From JALORV01 sp963775635 (GTDB lineage: Bacteria > Pseudomonadota > Gammaproteobacteria > Burkholderiales > Burkholderiaceae_F): a stretch of DNA of 64,000 nt. The notes beneath the pieces are model-generated. The model was not told where the DNA came from. It did no database searches and saw nothing but the letters and a program-made list of their open reading frames with translations. Position 1 is the stretch's first letter. The number at the start of each line of letters is the position of its first letter. Positions 1-9,464 of the stretch are shown piece after piece. The stretch lies in NCBI GenBank assembly GCA_963775635.1, contig CAVZJO010000003.1, positions 372,001 to 436,000 on the forward strand, given 5' to 3'. The position numbers and the translations under genes are program-made.

Positions 1-1
1 G

Positions 2-349
2 ACGTACCTTTTCATTGCGCACGACCTGTCGGTCGTCGAGCACATCAGCGATCGAGTCGCGGTCATGTATCTCGGCCGCATCGTTGAGATCGCAACCGCG
101 CGCAAGCTCTACACGACCCCGTTGCACCCGTATACCGAGGCGCTGCTGTCAGCCGTGCCAATTCCCGATCCGAAGATAAGGCGCAGCCGCATCCGGCTGC
201 AGGGTGAAGTGCCAAGTCCCATCAAGCCACCGTCGGGCTGCCACTTTCACACGCGCTGTCCGATTGCGCAGCCCATTTGCTCGCGCGAGAAGCCGGAGCT
301 GAAGCAAAGCAGCGAAGGGCACTGGGTCGCGTGCCACTTCCGCGGCTGA
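2..349 (+). CDS. Oligopeptide/dipeptide ABC transporter ATP-binding protein, C-terminal part
   Basis: This is the last 115 codons of an ATPase whose 5' part lies before the window. The visible part opens with the H-loop (IAHDLSVV, the switch histidine after Walker B). It then has the DppF/OppF-type C-terminal extension: VMYLGRIVE, the LHPYTEALLSAVP segment, and the cysteine-containing tail CHFHTRCPIAQPIC. That extension is specific to peptide and nickel importers of the Dpp/Opp class. The protein would energise uptake through a pair of inner-membrane permeases. The substrate cannot be told from this fragment. It converges on the acyl-CoA dehydrogenase gene with only 8 nt between the stops. 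Confidence 0.9.
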   Translation, partial: TYLFIAHDLSVVEHISDRVAVMYLGRIVEIATARKLYTTPLHPYTEALLSAVPIPDPKIRRSRIRLQGEVPSPIKPPSGCHFHTRCPIAQPICSREKPELKQSSEGHWVACHFRG

Positions 350-357
350 AGCACCCC

Positions 358-2157
358 CTAGAACTGCTCTTCGGCCAGGGCAAGGGTGCCGGTGCTGCCA
401 GCAACGGTACTGGCCGCCAGCGACGGCACCGAGACCAGCATGTGGTCGGCGAAGAATCGCGCGGTGGCAATCTTCGCCTGCGCGAAGGCGATATCGCGAT
501 GCTCCGCGATCAGGCGGTTCGCGGCGAGCGCCGCGCGGCCCATCTGCCAGCCGCCGTGCACGATGCCGGCGAGCTTCAGATATGGAACAGAACCGGCGAA
601 CACCGAGCGGATATCGCCTTTGTATCGCGCCACGATGTACTCGACCGCCTCGCGATACGATTCAATGGCCGTCTGCAGGCGCCGGCCAATCGCCGCCAGG
701 TCGCCTCCGGCGCTTTCGAGCTCGGCCGCGGTGGCCTTCATCTGCGCGATGAAGGCTTTCGCCGCCGATCCGCCATCGCGCGCGGTCTTGCGTCCAACCA
801 GATCGTTCGCCTGGATCGCCGTCGTTCCCTCGTAGATCGTCAGGATGCGCGCATCGCGATAGAACTGCGCGGCGCCGGTTTCCTCGATGAAGCCCATGCC
901 ACCGTGCACCTGAACTCCCGCCGAGGCGACGTCGATAGAAATCTCGGTCGACCAGCCTTTGACGATCGGCACTAGGTATTCATAGGCGGTCTGCGCTTCC
1001 TTGCGGACCGCTGGGTCGGGATGATGATGGGCAACGTCGTGATGACCGGCTGCTACGTACGCGACAGCGCGCGCCGCTTCGGTGTTCGAGCGCATGAACA
1101 TCAGCATCCGGCGCACATCGGGATGGCGGATGATCGGTACTGGCGAGCTCGAGCCTTCGACGGCCCGGCTCTGCACCCGGTCCTTGGCGTAGGCCACCGC
1201 CTTCTGGTAGGCGCGGTCGCAGACCGCGACGCCCTGCATGCCGACCTGGAAGCGCGCGGCGTTCATCATCACGAACATGTACTCGAGGCCGCGATTTTCC
1301 TCGCCGACCAGATAGCCGATCGCTCCCGGACCGACCTCGCCCTTGTCGTCGCCGTAGAGCAGCACGCAGGTCGGGCTTGCCTTGATGCCGAGCTTGTGTT
1401 CAATCGACGCGCAGTAGACGTCATTGCGCTTGCCTAGCGCACCGTTCGCGCCGACGACAACCTTCGGCACGATGAACAGCGAGATCCCCTTCACGCCTTC
1501 GGGCGCGTCCGGCGTGCGAGCCAGTACCAGATGGATGATGTTCTCGGCCAGATCGTGATCACCGTACGTGATGAAAATCTTCTCGCCGAACAGGCGATAC
1601 GTGCCGTCGCCCTCCGGCACCGCGCGCGTGCGCACCTGCGAGAGGTCCGAGCCGGCCTGCGGCTCGGTCAGGTTCATCGTTCCGGTCCATGAACCGTCGA
1701 TCAGCCGCGGCAGATAGGTGTCCTTCTGCTCGTCGGAACCGCCGACCAGGATGGCTTCGATCGCGCCGTCGGTCAGCAGCGGGCACAGTGCGAACGACAG
1801 ATTGGCCGCCTGCATCATTTCCATGCACGCAGCACCGACCACTTTCGGCAGTCCCTGGCCGCCGTATTGCGCGGGGTGCTGCACACCCTGCCAGCCGGCT
1901 TCAACGAACGAGCGAAAGGCCTCGCGAAATCCGGGGCTCGTGCTGACCTCGCCGTCAACCCAGCGCCCGGGCTGAACATCGCCGCTCCAGTTGAGCGGCG
2001 CAATGACCTCGCTCATGAAGCGCGCGTTTTCCTCGAGCACGGCCTGCACGATCTCGTCCGTCGCCTCTTCGCAGCCGGGCAGATGCTGAACCTGCTTCAA
2101 CCCGGCCAGTTCGTGCAGCACGAACAGCATGTCCTTCAAGGGCGCCGTGTAGCTCAT
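358..2157 (-). CDS. Acyl-CoA dehydrogenase (FAD-dependent, ~600-residue class)
   Basis: The product has 599 residues. It is the long acyl-CoA dehydrogenase class with an extra C-terminal helical domain, as opposed to the ~380-residue short forms. The middle domain has MNLTEPQAGSDLSQVRTRA (FAD/substrate loop), and the C-terminal domain has the ARILTIYEGTTAIQ segment containing the usual catalytic glutamate. It should catalyse alpha,beta-dehydrogenation of an acyl-CoA and pass electrons to ETF. ETF is encoded just upstream on the same strand (etfB-etfA-this gene, gaps 7 and 42 nt), which supports that pairing. Chain-length preference cannot be read from the sequence. No clear Shine-Dalgarno is visible before the ATG. 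Confidence 0.93.
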   Translation of the reverse strand: MSYTAPLKDMLFVLHELAGLKQVQHLPGCEEATDEIVQAVLEENARFMSEVIAPLNWSGDVQPGRWVDGEVSTSPGFREAFRSFVEAGWQGVQHPAQYGGQGLPKVVGAACMEMMQAANLSFALCPLLTDGAIEAILVGGSDEQKDTYLPRLIDGSWTGTMNLTEPQAGSDLSQVRTRAVPEGDGTYRLFGEKIFITYGDHDLAENIIHLVLARTPDAPEGVKGISLFIVPKVVVGANGALGKRNDVYCASIEHKLGIKASPTCVLLYGDDKGEVGPGAIGYLVGEENRGLEYMFVMMNAARFQVGMQGVAVCDRAYQKAVAYAKDRVQSRAVEGSSSPVPIIRHPDVRRMLMFMRSNTEAARAVAYVAAGHHDVAHHHPDPAVRKEAQTAYEYLVPIVKGWSTEISIDVASAGVQVHGGMGFIEETGAAQFYRDARILTIYEGTTAIQANDLVGRKTARDGGSAAKAFIAQMKATAAELESAGGDLAAIGRRLQTAIESYREAVEYIVARYKGDIRSVFAGSVPYLKLAGIVHGGWQMGRAALAANRLIAEHRDIAFAQAKIATARFFADHMLVSVPSLAASTVAGSTGTLALAEEQF

Positions 2158-2199
2158 CGCTTAGCGTTGTATCAGGGGGTTGTGCAGTCGAAACAAGAG

Positions 2200-3132
2200 T
2201 CAGCCCAGTTCCTTCACCAACTGCGGGATCACCTCGAACAGGTCACCGACCAGTCCGTAATCGGCGACCGAGAAGATCGGCGCCTCGGGATCCTTGTTGA
2301 TCGCCACGATCACCTTCGAATCCTTCATCCCGGCCAGATGCTGGATCGCCCCCGAGATGCCGACTGCGACATAAAGCTGCGGCGCGACTACTTTGCCGGT
2401 CTGACCGACCTGCCAGTCGTTGGGCGCGTAGCCGGCGTCGACCGCCGCGCGCGATGCGCCCATCGCCGCGTTCAGGCGGTCCGCCAGCGGCTCGAGCAGC
2501 TTGAAGTTCTCGGCCGAACCCATTCCGCGGCCGCCGGACACGACCACCTTGGCGCCTTGCAGTTCGGGGCGATCGGACTTGACGACGTCGCGGCCGACGA
2601 AACGAGAGCTGTCGGCAGCCGCCACCGCCGTGACGTTCTCGACCGCCGCCGATCCTCCCTCGGCCGGTGCAGCGTCGAAGTTGGTCGGCCGCGCGGTGAT
2701 GACCTTGATCTTGTCGCTCGACTGCACGGTAGCGATCGCGTTGCCGGCGTAAATCGGGCGCGTGAAGGTGTCGGCCGACTCGACGCTGCTGATATCGGAA
2801 ACCTGTGCCGCGTCGAGTTTGGCGGCCACCCGTGGCAGGATGTTCTTGCCGTACGCGGTCGCCGGAGCGAATACATGCGTGTAGCCGCCGGCCAGCGCCA
2901 CCACTTGCGCGGCGACCGATTCGGCGAGCCCGTCGGCGAACTGCGGGCCGTCGGCCACCAGCACCTTGCCGACTCCGGCGATGCGGGATGCCGCCTGCGC
3001 GGCTGACGCGGCGTTATGGCCGACGACGAGCACATGGACGTCGCCACCCGCCTTGGCGGCAGCCGTCACCGTGTTGAAAGTCGGGCCCTTGAGGGAGGTG
3101 TTGTCGTGTTCGGCGAGGACGAGTGCTGTCAT
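2200..3132 (-). CDS. etfA: Electron transfer flavoprotein alpha subunit
   Basis: The product has 310 residues, the normal length. The C-terminal FAD-binding domain is clear: SGGRGMGSAENFKLLEPLA, then QVGQTGKVVAPQLYVAVGIS and GAIQHLAGMKDSKVIVAINK. The protein pairs with EtfB to accept electrons from acyl-CoA dehydrogenases and deliver them to ETF:ubiquinone oxidoreductase. It starts 7 nt after the etfB stop and is followed by an acyl-CoA dehydrogenase gene, so the three genes form one unit for beta-oxidation-type electron flow. Confidence 0.97.
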   Translation of the reverse strand: MTALVLAEHDNTSLKGPTFNTVTAAAKAGGDVHVLVVGHNAASAAQAASRIAGVGKVLVADGPQFADGLAESVAAQVVALAGGYTHVFAPATAYGKNILPRVAAKLDAAQVSDISSVESADTFTRPIYAGNAIATVQSSDKIKVITARPTNFDAAPAEGGSAAVENVTAVAAADSSRFVGRDVVKSDRPELQGAKVVVSGGRGMGSAENFKLLEPLADRLNAAMGASRAAVDAGYAPNDWQVGQTGKVVAPQLYVAVGISGAIQHLAGMKDSKVIVAINKDPEAPIFSVADYGLVGDLFEVIPQLVKELG

Positions 3133-3139
3133 GGCGTTC

Positions 3140-3889
3140 TCAGATGGCTTTGGCTTCGTTCTTCAGTTTGCTGACTAGCGTGGCGACATCCGGCACGCGA
3201 ATGCCAGCTTTGCGTGCCGCCGGCTCCGATACCTTCAGCGTCTTCAGACGCGGGGTGACGTCGACACCGAGATCGGCGGGCTTCAGCGTTTCCAACGGCT
3301 TCTTCTTCGCCTTCATGATGTTTGGCAGCGTCACATAACGCGGCTCGTTCAACCGCAGGTCGGCCGTGACAACTGCTGGAAGGCTGATCGAGATGGTCTC
3401 GAGGCCGCCATCGACCTCGCGCGTCACCTCGGCTCGGCCGTCAGCCAGCTTGAGCTTCGATGCGAAGGTCCCCTGCGGGACATCGAGCAGCGCCGCCAGC
3501 ATCTGTCCAGTCTGGTTGGCGTCGTCATCGATCGCCTGCTTGCCGAGGATGATCAGCTGCGGCTTCTCCTTATCGACGACCGCCTTCAGCAGCTTGGCGA
3601 CCGCCAGCGGCTGCAGTTCGACATCGGTCTCCACCAGGATGCCGCGATCGGCACCGATCGCCATTGCGGTGCGCAGCGTTTCCTGGCACTGCGGAATGCC
3701 GCACGATACGGCGACGACTTCAGTGGCGGTGCCCGCCTCCTTCAGCCGCACCGCTTCTTCGACGGCGATCTCGTCGAACGGATTCATCGACATCTTGACG
3801 TTGGCGATATCGACTCCGGTGCCGTCCGATTTGACCCGGACCTTGACATTGAAGTCGACCACGCGCTTGACCGTGACCAGGACCTTCAT
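3140..3889 (-). CDS. etfB: Electron transfer flavoprotein beta subunit
   Basis: The product has 249 residues, full length. It begins MKVLVTVKRVVDFNVKVRVK and carries the family signature region VAVSCGIPQCQETLRTAMAIG and the AMP-binding region AIDDDANQTGQMLAALL. It is the first gene of the etfB-etfA-acyl-CoA dehydrogenase unit. A TATAAT sequence lies about 70 nt upstream on the minus strand. Confidence 0.97.
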   Translation of the reverse strand: MKVLVTVKRVVDFNVKVRVKSDGTGVDIANVKMSMNPFDEIAVEEAVRLKEAGTATEVVAVSCGIPQCQETLRTAMAIGADRGILVETDVELQPLAVAKLLKAVVDKEKPQLIILGKQAIDDDANQTGQMLAALLDVPQGTFASKLKLADGRAEVTREVDGGLETISISLPAVVTADLRLNEPRYVTLPNIMKAKKKPLETLKPADLGVDVTPRLKTLKVSEPAARKAGIRVPDVATLVSKLKNEAKAI

Positions 3890-3958
3890 GGGGTTCGCCT
3901 CTGAGGTTGACCGCGCGGCCGAAGCCGGCGCGCCGCTCGTTCGTGGATGAAGCTCTCA

Positions 3959-3964
3959 ATTATA
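3959..3964 (-). promoter_or_regulatory. Possible -10 element for the etfBA operon
   Basis: On the minus strand the sequence reads TATAAT, a perfect consensus -10, in the 117-nt space between the dedA stop and etfB. The -35 region at 17 bp spacing is poor (GGAGTC). It is judged mainly on the perfect -10 and its position. Confidence 0.35.
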
Positions 3965-4006
3965 GGAGTCACATGCAGGTCGACTCCCCCCTCCCGATCG
4001 GGGGCG

Positions 4007-4435
4007 TCATCGCAGGAACCACTTTGCGAAGCCGATCCACGCGCCGGCAACGAGCAGGTAGCGCGCGAGCTTGCCGGCCGCCAGCGCCGCCATCGAAAAC
4101 CAGGGGTTCAGTCGCAACCAGCCTGCCGCCACCGCCAGCGCGTCGCCTACCACCGGCAGCCATGCCAGCAACAGCGCCCAGTAGCCGTAGCGCTGCAGTT
4201 GAACGACGGACGTATGGCGGATGCGGTTCGGAATCAGCCGACCGACGCCATAGCAGGTCATTGCCCCCAGCGTATTTCCGACGGTCGCGATCGCGATGGC
4301 CGGCCACAGCAGTTCCGGGTGACTGTGGATAGCGGCCAGCAGGGCGAGCTCGGATCCCCCGGGCAGCACGGTAGCGGCAGCGAAGCTGACGGCGAACAGC
4401 GTCGTCAGCATCGTCGTAATGGAAAGGTCGAGCAT
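4007..4435 (-). CDS. DedA/YqaA-like (SNARE-associated family) small membrane protein
   Basis: The product has 142 residues and is highly hydrophobic, with about four membrane segments. The motifs LPGGSELALLAA near the N-terminus and WLPVVGDALAVAAGWLRLN near the C-terminus match the YqaA branch of the DedA/VTT superfamily. The molecular role is unproven; members are linked to membrane homeostasis and lipid-carrier movement. A GC-rich imperfect hairpin without a T-run overlaps its stop (about 3981-4007). It is divergent from putA. Confidence 0.85.
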   Translation of the reverse strand: MLDLSITTMLTTLFAVSFAAATVLPGGSELALLAAIHSHPELLWPAIAIATVGNTLGAMTCYGVGRLIPNRIRHTSVVQLQRYGYWALLLAWLPVVGDALAVAAGWLRLNPWFSMAALAAGKLARYLLVAGAWIGFAKWFLR

Positions 4436-4525
4436 GGGCGCGGCTGTCGCGAGCGCCGCAGTCTAGGCCTGTTCACAATGAAGGCCCTGCTACATTTCCT
4501 GGGCACTTTCCTCGCTGGAGTTCGC

Positions 4526-7500
4526 ATGCCAGACGTGCTGGAAGCGCTGCGACGGCTGCCCGACCTCGGCGATCCGTACGCAGACGAACGCGGTGCCGTT
4601 GTGACCCTGCTCGCCGCGGGTGTCCCGTCGGCCGACGTGCGGGCCGCGGCGCGTGCGCGCGCCCTGCGCTACATCGACGCGGTACGCGCGTTTGATCCCG
4701 GACTGCTGTCGGCGCAGAACCTGCTGAACTCGTTTCCGCTCGCCACCCCCGAGGGCATTGCCCTGCTGCGGCTCGCCGAGGCCCTGCTGCGCGCTCCCGA
4801 TGCGGATACCCAGACCTGGCTGATCGCCGAAAAGCTCGCGGCGTTTCGCCAGGGCAGGCCCGGCAGCGACGGCAACTTCGTGACGCGCGTCCTGGCGACA
4901 GCGCTGAGTATCGCCGGCCACACGGCCGCCGAGGCTGAACTCAACGAAGCCGGCGCCGACACACCTACGCTGAGGGCCTGGCTGGCGCGCAGCACCCTGC
5001 GGCCGCTGGTGATCGAAGGTATACGGCGCTTCGGCGACCAGTTCGTGTTCGCGACCACGCTGCCCGATGCGCTGCGGCGTGCGGCACGGAGGCCCGATGC
5101 GCGCGTGATGTATTCGTTCGACATGCTGGGCGAAGGGGCACGCACCCGCAGCGATGCCGACCGCGCGTATCGCTCGTATGTCGACGCGCTGTCGGCATTG
5201 AAGGCGGCCGGCGGCAGCGACTGGATGTCGCGCGACGGCATCTCGGTCAAGCTGTCGGCGATCCATCCTCGCTTCGAGACGGCGCAGGTCGAGCGCAGCG
5301 ATCGCGAGCTTTATCCGCGGCTGGTCGAGCTCGGGCAGCTCGCGCGCAGCGCCGACGTCAACCTGACGATCGACGCCGAAGAGTCGGAGCGCCTCGCGCT
5401 GCACATCGGCCTGTTCGAACGACTGATGCACGAGCCGTCGCTCGCGGACTGGCCCGGGCTCGGCCTCGCCGTCCAGGCCTACCAGACACGCGCACTGAAT
5501 GTCATCGACCACCTGCTGGCAGTCAGCGGCGAACTGCGACGCCCGATCACCGTGCGCTTCACCAAGGGCGCGTACTGGGACGCGGAGATCAAGCGCGCTC
5601 AGGAACTCGGCATGGCCGGCTTTCCTGTCTACACGCGAAAGTGGGCGACCGACGTCTCGTACCTGGCGACCGCGCGCCGCCTGCTCGGCCACAGCGCTCC
5701 AGTCTATCCGCAGTTCGCCACCCACAATGCCTTGACGGTCGCCTCGATCGTTGAATTCGCGCGTGAACTCGCACCTGCACGGCGCTATGAGTTCCAGCGT
5801 CTGCACGGGATGGGCGATCCGCTGTACGACGCACTGCTCGCCGACAGTCCGGATGTGCGCGTGCGGGTGTACGCACCGGTCGGCGAATTCCGCGACCTGC
5901 TCGCCTACCTGGTGCGACGGCTGCTCGAAAACGGATCGAACACGTCGTTCGTTCACCAGATCACCGACCGCAGCGTGCCGTCGATCTCGCTGGTCGAGGA
6001 CGTCTACGAGCAGGCGCGGCGGTTGGTCGCGGCGAACGACGCGCCGGCTTCCGCGCTGCCGAGCGGCGCGCGCCTGTTCACCGACCGGCGCAACTCGAAA
6101 GGCGTTGACCTGCAATTTGCGCCCGAGCTGATCCGCCTCGCTGGCGCGGTCACGGCCGCCGCGCCGATCGACGCGGTGCCATCGTTAACGGTCGACGGCG
6201 CAGCACGGCGGCCGATCTCCAATCCGGCACGGCTCGACCAGGGAGTCGGCACGGTCGCCGAGTGCGATGCCGCCGCAGCCACCAAAGCGCTCGACCGCGC
6301 GCTCGCCGATCAGCCCGCGTGGAACGAACTGGGTCCGGACGCGCGCGCCGGCATCATCGAACGTGCGGCCGATGCGTGGGAGGACGCGCACGACGAACTC
6401 GTGGCGCTGATCGTCCGCGAGGGCGGCCGCACGATGAACGACGCCCACCTCGAGGTGCGCGAAGCGGTCGACTTCTGCCGCTATTACGCGATGCAGGCGC
6501 GCGCGCAGATGCGTCCGCGACCGCTTCCGGGACCGGCGGGCGAATCCAATGAACTGCGGCTGGCCGGACGCGGCGTGTTTGTCTGCATCAGCCCGTGGAA
6601 CTTCCCACTGGCGATTTTTGGCGGGCAGATCGCGGCGGCGCTGGTCACCGGCAACACGGTGGTCGCCAAGCCCGCGGAGCAGACACCGCTCGTCGCGTAC
6701 CGAGCGGTGCAGCTGATGCACCAGGCCGGTGTGCCGGAGACGGCCTTGCAACTCGTGCTCGGCGACGGGGACACGGTGGGCCGCGCGCTGACCGCTGATC
6801 CGCACGTGGCCGGGGTGGCCTTCACCGGTTCCACCGCCACCGCCCGCGCGATCAATCGAGCGCTGGCGGCACGCGATGGGCCGATCGGCGCGCTGATCGC
6901 CGAGACCGGCGGCCAGAACGCAATGATCGTCGATTCGACTGCGCTGCCCGAGCAGGTGACCGACGCCGTCGTGTCGAGCGCGTTTCGCTCATGCGGGCAA
7001 CGCTGCTCTGCGCTGCGTGTACTGTTCTTGCAGAACGATGTGGCCGACGGCATCACTGCCATGATCACCGGCGCGATGCGCGAACTGGTGATCGGCGACC
7101 CGGCCGACCCGCGCACTGATGTCGGCCCGGTCATCGATGCGAACCAGCTCGCGCTGCTGCACGAGCACCGCGATTGGCTGCGGGCTCGCGGCCGCCGGTT
7201 GTTCGAGTGCGAACTGCCGGCCGGACTGAACGGTCACTACTTTGCGCCGATCGCCTACGAGATCGGATCGATCAGCGACCTTGCGGCCGAAAATTTCGGC
7301 CCGATCCTGCACATCGTCCGCTACGACAGGCGCGAGATCGACGCGGTGATCGACGCGATCGAAGCGACCGGTTACGGGCTGACGATGGGGCTGCACACGC
7401 GGCTCGACCGGCGCGTCGAGCACGTGGCGAAACGCGCACGCGCCGGAAATCTGTACGTCAACCGCAACATCATCGGCGCGGTGGTCGGCAGTCAGCCCTT

Positions 7501-7630
7501 CGGCGGCGAAGGGCTGTCGGGAACCGGGCCAAAGGCCGGCGGCCCGCACTACCTGCTGCGCTTCTGCGCCGAGCGCACCGTCACGATCAACACCGCGGCC
7601 GCGGGGGGCAACGTCGAACTGCTGGCGTGA
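4526..7630 (+). CDS. putA: Bifunctional proline dehydrogenase / L-glutamate gamma-semialdehyde dehydrogenase
   Basis: The product is about 1034 residues. The N-terminal half is the FAD proline dehydrogenase barrel (RPITVRFTKGAYWDAEIKRA; YEFQRLHGMGDPLYDALL). The C-terminal half is an aldehyde dehydrogenase with a proline-site loop ISPWNFPLAIFGGQ, the general-base region AETGGQNAMIVD, and the catalytic cysteine in RSCGQRCSALR (Cys about 827). No ribbon-helix-helix DNA-binding domain is present, so it is a minimal PutA without self-regulation. The ATG at 4526 is chosen because CTGGAG sits 5 nt upstream. An ATG at 4478 and a much earlier in-frame start lack such support. It oxidises proline to glutamate, and can also take P5C made from ornithine by the ORF at 18477. 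Confidence 0.95.
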   Translation: MPDVLEALRRLPDLGDPYADERGAVVTLLAAGVPSADVRAAARARALRYIDAVRAFDPGLLSAQNLLNSFPLATPEGIALLRLAEALLRAPDADTQTWLIAEKLAAFRQGRPGSDGNFVTRVLATALSIAGHTAAEAELNEAGADTPTLRAWLARSTLRPLVIEGIRRFGDQFVFATTLPDALRRAARRPDARVMYSFDMLGEGARTRSDADRAYRSYVDALSALKAAGGSDWMSRDGISVKLSAIHPRFETAQVERSDRELYPRLVELGQLARSADVNLTIDAEESERLALHIGLFERLMHEPSLADWPGLGLAVQAYQTRALNVIDHLLAVSGELRRPITVRFTKGAYWDAEIKRAQELGMAGFPVYTRKWATDVSYLATARRLLGHSAPVYPQFATHNALTVASIVEFARELAPARRYEFQRLHGMGDPLYDALLADSPDVRVRVYAPVGEFRDLLAYLVRRLLENGSNTSFVHQITDRSVPSISLVEDVYEQARRLVAANDAPASALPSGARLFTDRRNSKGVDLQFAPELIRLAGAVTAAAPIDAVPSLTVDGAARRPISNPARLDQGVGTVAECDAAAATKALDRALADQPAWNELGPDARAGIIERAADAWEDAHDELVALIVREGGRTMNDAHLEVREAVDFCRYYAMQARAQMRPRPLPGPAGESNELRLAGRGVFVCISPWNFPLAIFGGQIAAALVTGNTVVAKPAEQTPLVAYRAVQLMHQAGVPETALQLVLGDGDTVGRALTADPHVAGVAFTGSTATARAINRALAARDGPIGALIAETGGQNAMIVDSTALPEQVTDAVVSSAFRSCGQRCSALRVLFLQNDVADGITAMITGAMRELVIGDPADPRTDVGPVIDANQLALLHEHRDWLRARGRRLFECELPAGLNGHYFAPIAYEIGSISDLAAENFGPILHIVRYDRREIDAVIDAIEATGYGLTMGLHTRLDRRVEHVAKRARAGNLYVNRNIIGAVVGSQPFGGEGLSGTGPKAGGPHYLLRFCAERTVTINTAAAGGNVELLA

Positions 7631-7690
7631 TGCACCTTGGTAACACGCGCGGCTGCGCCGGGCGCATGTGCGACCGCGGAGTGCTGACGT

Positions 7691-9286
7691 CTAGCTCAGA
7701 TCGCGCACGATCTCGCGCGCCGCGTTGTGGCCCGGCGCCCCGGTGACACCGCCTCCTGGGTGTGCTCCCGAGCCGCAGTGATAAAGCCCTTTCAGCGGAC
7801 CGCGGTATCGCGCATAACCGAGGATCGGCCGCATCGAGAAGAGCTGATCGAGCGACAGTTGGCCGTGAAAGATGTCGCCGCCTACGAGCCCGAATTCCTG
7901 CTCCAGGTCGGAAGGCGACAGCGCACGGTAACCAAGCAGCACGGAGCGAAAGTTCGGGCAGTGCGATTGCACAACGTCGAAGATGCGCTCGATCGCGGTC
8001 GGCTTCAGCGTCGACCAGTCGGCGTCCGGATCGAACTGCTGGCAGAACAGGCTCGCGACATGCTGTCCGGCAGGCGCTAGCGAATCGTCGACCACGCTGG
8101 GAATCAGCATCTCGACGATCGGCGCCAGCGAGCAACCCTGCGCCTCGGCGTCGTGCCACGCGCGATCCATGTACGCCAGCGAAGATCCGAACACGATGCC
8201 GCTCGCATGGTGCAACTCTGGCTGGGTGCCGGGCGCCGCGCGAAAATCCGGCAGCGCTGATAACGCGACATTCAGGCGGAACGTGCCCGACCCGCACTTG
8301 TAACGGCCGATCGCCTCGTTGAACTCCGCCGGCAGTTCGCCCGCGTCCAGCAGGCGCTGGTACAAGAGCTTCGGGTTCACGTTGGCTGCGACGGCACGCG
8401 CGTGCAACTCTTCCCCCGAAGCGAGTCGGACGCCGACAGCTTTGCCGCCTTCGACCAGCACGCGCGACACCGGAGCGTCCAGCGAGATCTGCACGCCGCG
8501 CGCTACCGCCTCGGCGGCCATTGCCTGCGTGATCGCCCCCATGCCGCCGATCGCATGGCCCCATTTGCCCGGCTTGCCGTTCACTTCGCCGAAGCAGTGA
8601 TGCAGCAGCACGTAAGCGGAGCCTGCCGCGTATGGGCTCGCGTAGTTGCCGACCACCGCGTCCCAGCCGAGCACTGCTTTCAGCGGCTCGCTCTCGAACC
8701 AGTCGTCGAGCCAGTCGCCGGCGCTCTTCGTGAAGATGTCGATCAGGTCACGCTGGCCCTCGCGTGGCAGCCGCCCGAATTGCAGCAGCAGGCGGGCAGC
8801 AGCTACCAAGTCGCGCCAGCCTTCGACGACAAACGGCCCGCCCAGATTGGGCGGTGCCTCTAGCACCCATAGCTTCAACTGTTGCGCGAGCCGATCGAGT
8901 CGCGCGTAGTACTGCGGAAGGCGATCGGCATCGCGCGCCGAGAACCGCGCGACATCCGCCTGCGTCGCGGCCAGGTCGCCACCGAATCGCAACGCGCCGC
9001 CATCGGGTAGCGGCAAGAAGTTCGAGTAGGGTCGCTCGACGATGCGCAACCCACGTTCGACCAGTCGCAGGTCGCGGACGATCTGCGCCTGCAGCAGGCT
9101 CACCGTGTAGCTCGCGGTGGAGTTGCGGAAGCCGGGATAGAACTCCTCAGTGACCGCCGCGCCGCCCGCCACCGCGCGCCGCTCGACGATGTGGACCTTG
9201 AGTCCGGCCGCAGCCAGATAGCAGGCGCACGTAAGACCGTTGTGACCGGCACCGATGATGATGACGTCCGTCGAACCACCGCGCAT
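7691..9286 (-). CDS. Phytoene-dehydrogenase-like / PYROXD2-type FAD oxidoreductase
   Basis: The product has 531 residues. An N-terminal Rossmann dinucleotide fold is visible (DVIIIGAGHNGLTCACYLA, then VHIVERRAVAGGAAVTEE). The C-terminus has the second FAD-contact region PGGGVTGAPGHNAAREI. The family (COG1233) includes carotenoid desaturases and the mitochondrial protein PYROXD2. No phytoene synthase or other carotenoid gene is nearby, so a carotenoid role is not supported and the substrate is unknown. It converges on putA with 60 nt between the stops. Confidence 0.85.
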   Translation of the reverse strand: MRGGSTDVIIIGAGHNGLTCACYLAAAGLKVHIVERRAVAGGAAVTEEFYPGFRNSTASYTVSLLQAQIVRDLRLVERGLRIVERPYSNFLPLPDGGALRFGGDLAATQADVARFSARDADRLPQYYARLDRLAQQLKLWVLEAPPNLGGPFVVEGWRDLVAAARLLLQFGRLPREGQRDLIDIFTKSAGDWLDDWFESEPLKAVLGWDAVVGNYASPYAAGSAYVLLHHCFGEVNGKPGKWGHAIGGMGAITQAMAAEAVARGVQISLDAPVSRVLVEGGKAVGVRLASGEELHARAVAANVNPKLLYQRLLDAGELPAEFNEAIGRYKCGSGTFRLNVALSALPDFRAAPGTQPELHHASGIVFGSSLAYMDRAWHDAEAQGCSLAPIVEMLIPSVVDDSLAPAGQHVASLFCQQFDPDADWSTLKPTAIERIFDVVQSHCPNFRSVLLGYRALSPSDLEQEFGLVGGDIFHGQLSLDQLFSMRPILGYARYRGPLKGLYHCGSGAHPGGGVTGAPGHNAAREIVRDLS

Positions 9287-9371
9287 GGCGGCGGAGTTTA
9301 CGGGCCGCGGACCCTATGGACCGCCGATCGGGTCGAAGCGTGCGGCTCGTAACGGCCGACCGCTGAGCGAC

Positions 9372-9460
9372 TCAGCGCGGCAAGTCGGTCAGCGTCTTCA
9401 GGAAGGCGACGATGCGATCTCGGCGTCGGTCAGGCGCGGCCCGGCCACAGGCTCGTGTTG
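9372..9460 (-). pseudogene. Possible C-terminal remnant of a di-haem cytochrome c peroxidase/MauG-type protein
   Basis: On the minus strand, just after bfr, the sequence can be read as NTSLWPGRA, then LTDAEI, then IVAFLKTLTDLPR and a stop, if one or two frame changes are allowed. This resembles the conserved end of MauG/CcpA di-haem peroxidases. No haem motif (CXXCH) is present, and the upstream part runs straight into bfr, so only a scrap of some 25-30 codons exists. A chance resemblance cannot be excluded. Confidence 0.35.
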
Positions 9461-9464
9461 GCGA

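Noticed and set aside
1867..3006. 379-residue ORF antisense to the acyl-CoA dehydrogenase/etfA
   Set aside because: Shadow frame spanning two real genes on the other strand.
3981..4007. Intrinsic terminator after dedA
   Set aside because: The GC hairpin has a mismatch and a long loop and lacks a T-run on the minus strand, so it was not listed as a terminator.
3947..4525. N-terminal extension of putA back to 3947
   Set aside because: The stretch is low in family similarity, crosses the divergent dedA gene, and the true PutA N-terminus with a ribosome site begins at 4526.
4490..6115. 541-residue ORF antisense to putA
   Set aside because: Its composition is Arg/Gln/His-rich shadow coding typical of the opposite strand of a high-GC gene. 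It matches nothing and has no start signals.
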